Below the pieces are notes generated by a model that worked only from the letters and a program-made list of their open reading frames with translations, made no database searches and had not been told where the DNA came from. Positions 63,774-64,000 of a stretch of DNA of 64,000 nucleotides are shown here, in pieces. Numbering within the stretch: position 1 is the stretch's first letter; the number at the start of each line of letters is the position of its first letter. Source of the stretch: Pseudonocardia sp. 73-21 (GTDB lineage Bacteria; Actinomycetota; Actinomycetes; Mycobacteriales; Pseudonocardiaceae); the NCBI RefSeq assembly GCF_001899645.1, contig NZ_MKVV01000061.1, positions 1 to 64,000 of the forward strand. The letters run 5' to 3'. Both the position numbers and the translations under genes were made by a program.

Positions 63774-64000
63774 GTCCCCTCCTGTCCCGTTGTCGATCAT
63801 TACCCGACGTTTCCCTCGCGACAAACGCGGTGTGGGCTGTCCCTCATCTGTGTGAACCCCGTGATCGTCGGGCGATTCCGTGATCCACGGCGTGTTCGGC
63901 GTGATCGTCGCCACCGGTTCGGCCCGGTCCCGCCGAGGAGACCGGGGCGACACGGTCAGCGGCCGGGGGTCACGATGTCGGCTCACCAGGGCCGAGCGAC
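63774..64000 (-). promoter_or_regulatory. GtrA upstream region with repeated CGTGATC motifs
   Basis: CGTGATCGTCG occurs twice, at 63860-63870 and 63900-63910, exactly 40 bp apart, with a further CGTGATC at 63879. This cluster of similarly oriented sites could be a regulator-binding array. Codon use is not gene-like here. The window ends at 64000. Confidence 0.4.

Overview
The window is about 73% GC with strong G/C third-position bias, many GTG starts, 4-nt stop/start overlaps and several probable leaderless transcripts. It carries actinobacterial marker families (group 1h [NiFe]-hydrogenase, mIHF, F420/PPOX-type flavoprotein, LCP cell-wall ligase, DUF6893 micropeptide). It is therefore a chromosomal segment of an actinobacterium, probably of the Pseudonocardiaceae; the genus (Pseudonocardia is my guess) is inference only. 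No tRNA, rRNA, CRISPR array, prophage or intact insertion sequence was seen.

Layout. 1-8.6 kb: a hydrogenase locus. A partial hypF runs off the left edge; diverging from it is a tightly overlapping operon for an atmospheric-H2-type hydrogenase: hhyS, hhyL, a NifU-like protein without the usual cysteine pair, DUF5947, DUF6084, an unknown 452-aa protein, the maturation endopeptidase, a 37-aa DUF6893 membrane peptide, hypC, hypA and hypB. A PadR regulator faces the operon end. hypD and hypE are not in the window. 9-14.5 kb: an IspD-type cytidylyltransferase, an orphan ORF with a double CDGSH iron-sulfur protein, a low-complexity membrane protein, an SDR and an LCP ligase. 14.5-20.3 kb: an ACS-type MFS importer, then a CitA/DcuS-type kinase and response regulator divergent from a DctA dicarboxylate symporter, and a DUF4383 protein. 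20.3-26.7 kb: a CocE-type hydrolase, a stand-alone mIHF, an alpha/beta hydrolase lacking its nucleophile serine, the scar of a deleted tricarboxylate-transporter locus, a chaplin-like secreted repeat protein, and an orphan ParA with a small partner. 26.7-33.4 kb: an acyl-CoA dehydrogenase with DUF1684; a sulfur-scavenging pair (SfnG dimethylsulfone monooxygenase and a DszC/SfnC-like flavoprotein), each gene preceded by a small ORF for an arginine/cysteine leader peptide ending in an RRHVDL...CR* signature; a broken Mn-exporter gene with part of a yybP-ykoY-like riboswitch; and a thiolase. 33.6-47.6 kb: MFS, HtrA protease, CaiB CoA-transferase, crotonase, a fused FadE, an APC permease, acyl-CoA ligase, esterase, 6-phosphofructokinase and a PPOX flavoprotein. 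47.6-53.2 kb: two drug-type MFS pumps, a thioesterase, an HxlR regulator with a palindromic operator, small enzymes and a universal stress protein. 53.3-64 kb: a giant single-chain biotin carboxylase/BCCP/carboxyltransferase, a secreted GH3 glycosidase, a glutathionyl-hydroquinone-reductase-type enzyme coupled to an XRE-cupin regulator, a CoA-transferase-like protein and a GtrA protein.

How it fits together. The gene set suits a soil heterotroph that survives starvation by oxidising trace H2, scavenges organosulfur when sulfate is short, imports C4-dicarboxylates under two-component control and degrades acyl-CoAs. Five decayed gene remnants (response regulator, tctA, TMEM165/GDT1 exporter, two drug transporters) lie in the gaps, so this is a region of active gene loss. 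The least explained signals are the two leader peptides, the 22-bp phased repeat array near 45.6 kb, the dispersed GTGCGCGGA palindrome, and the uncharacterised proteins inside the hydrogenase operon.
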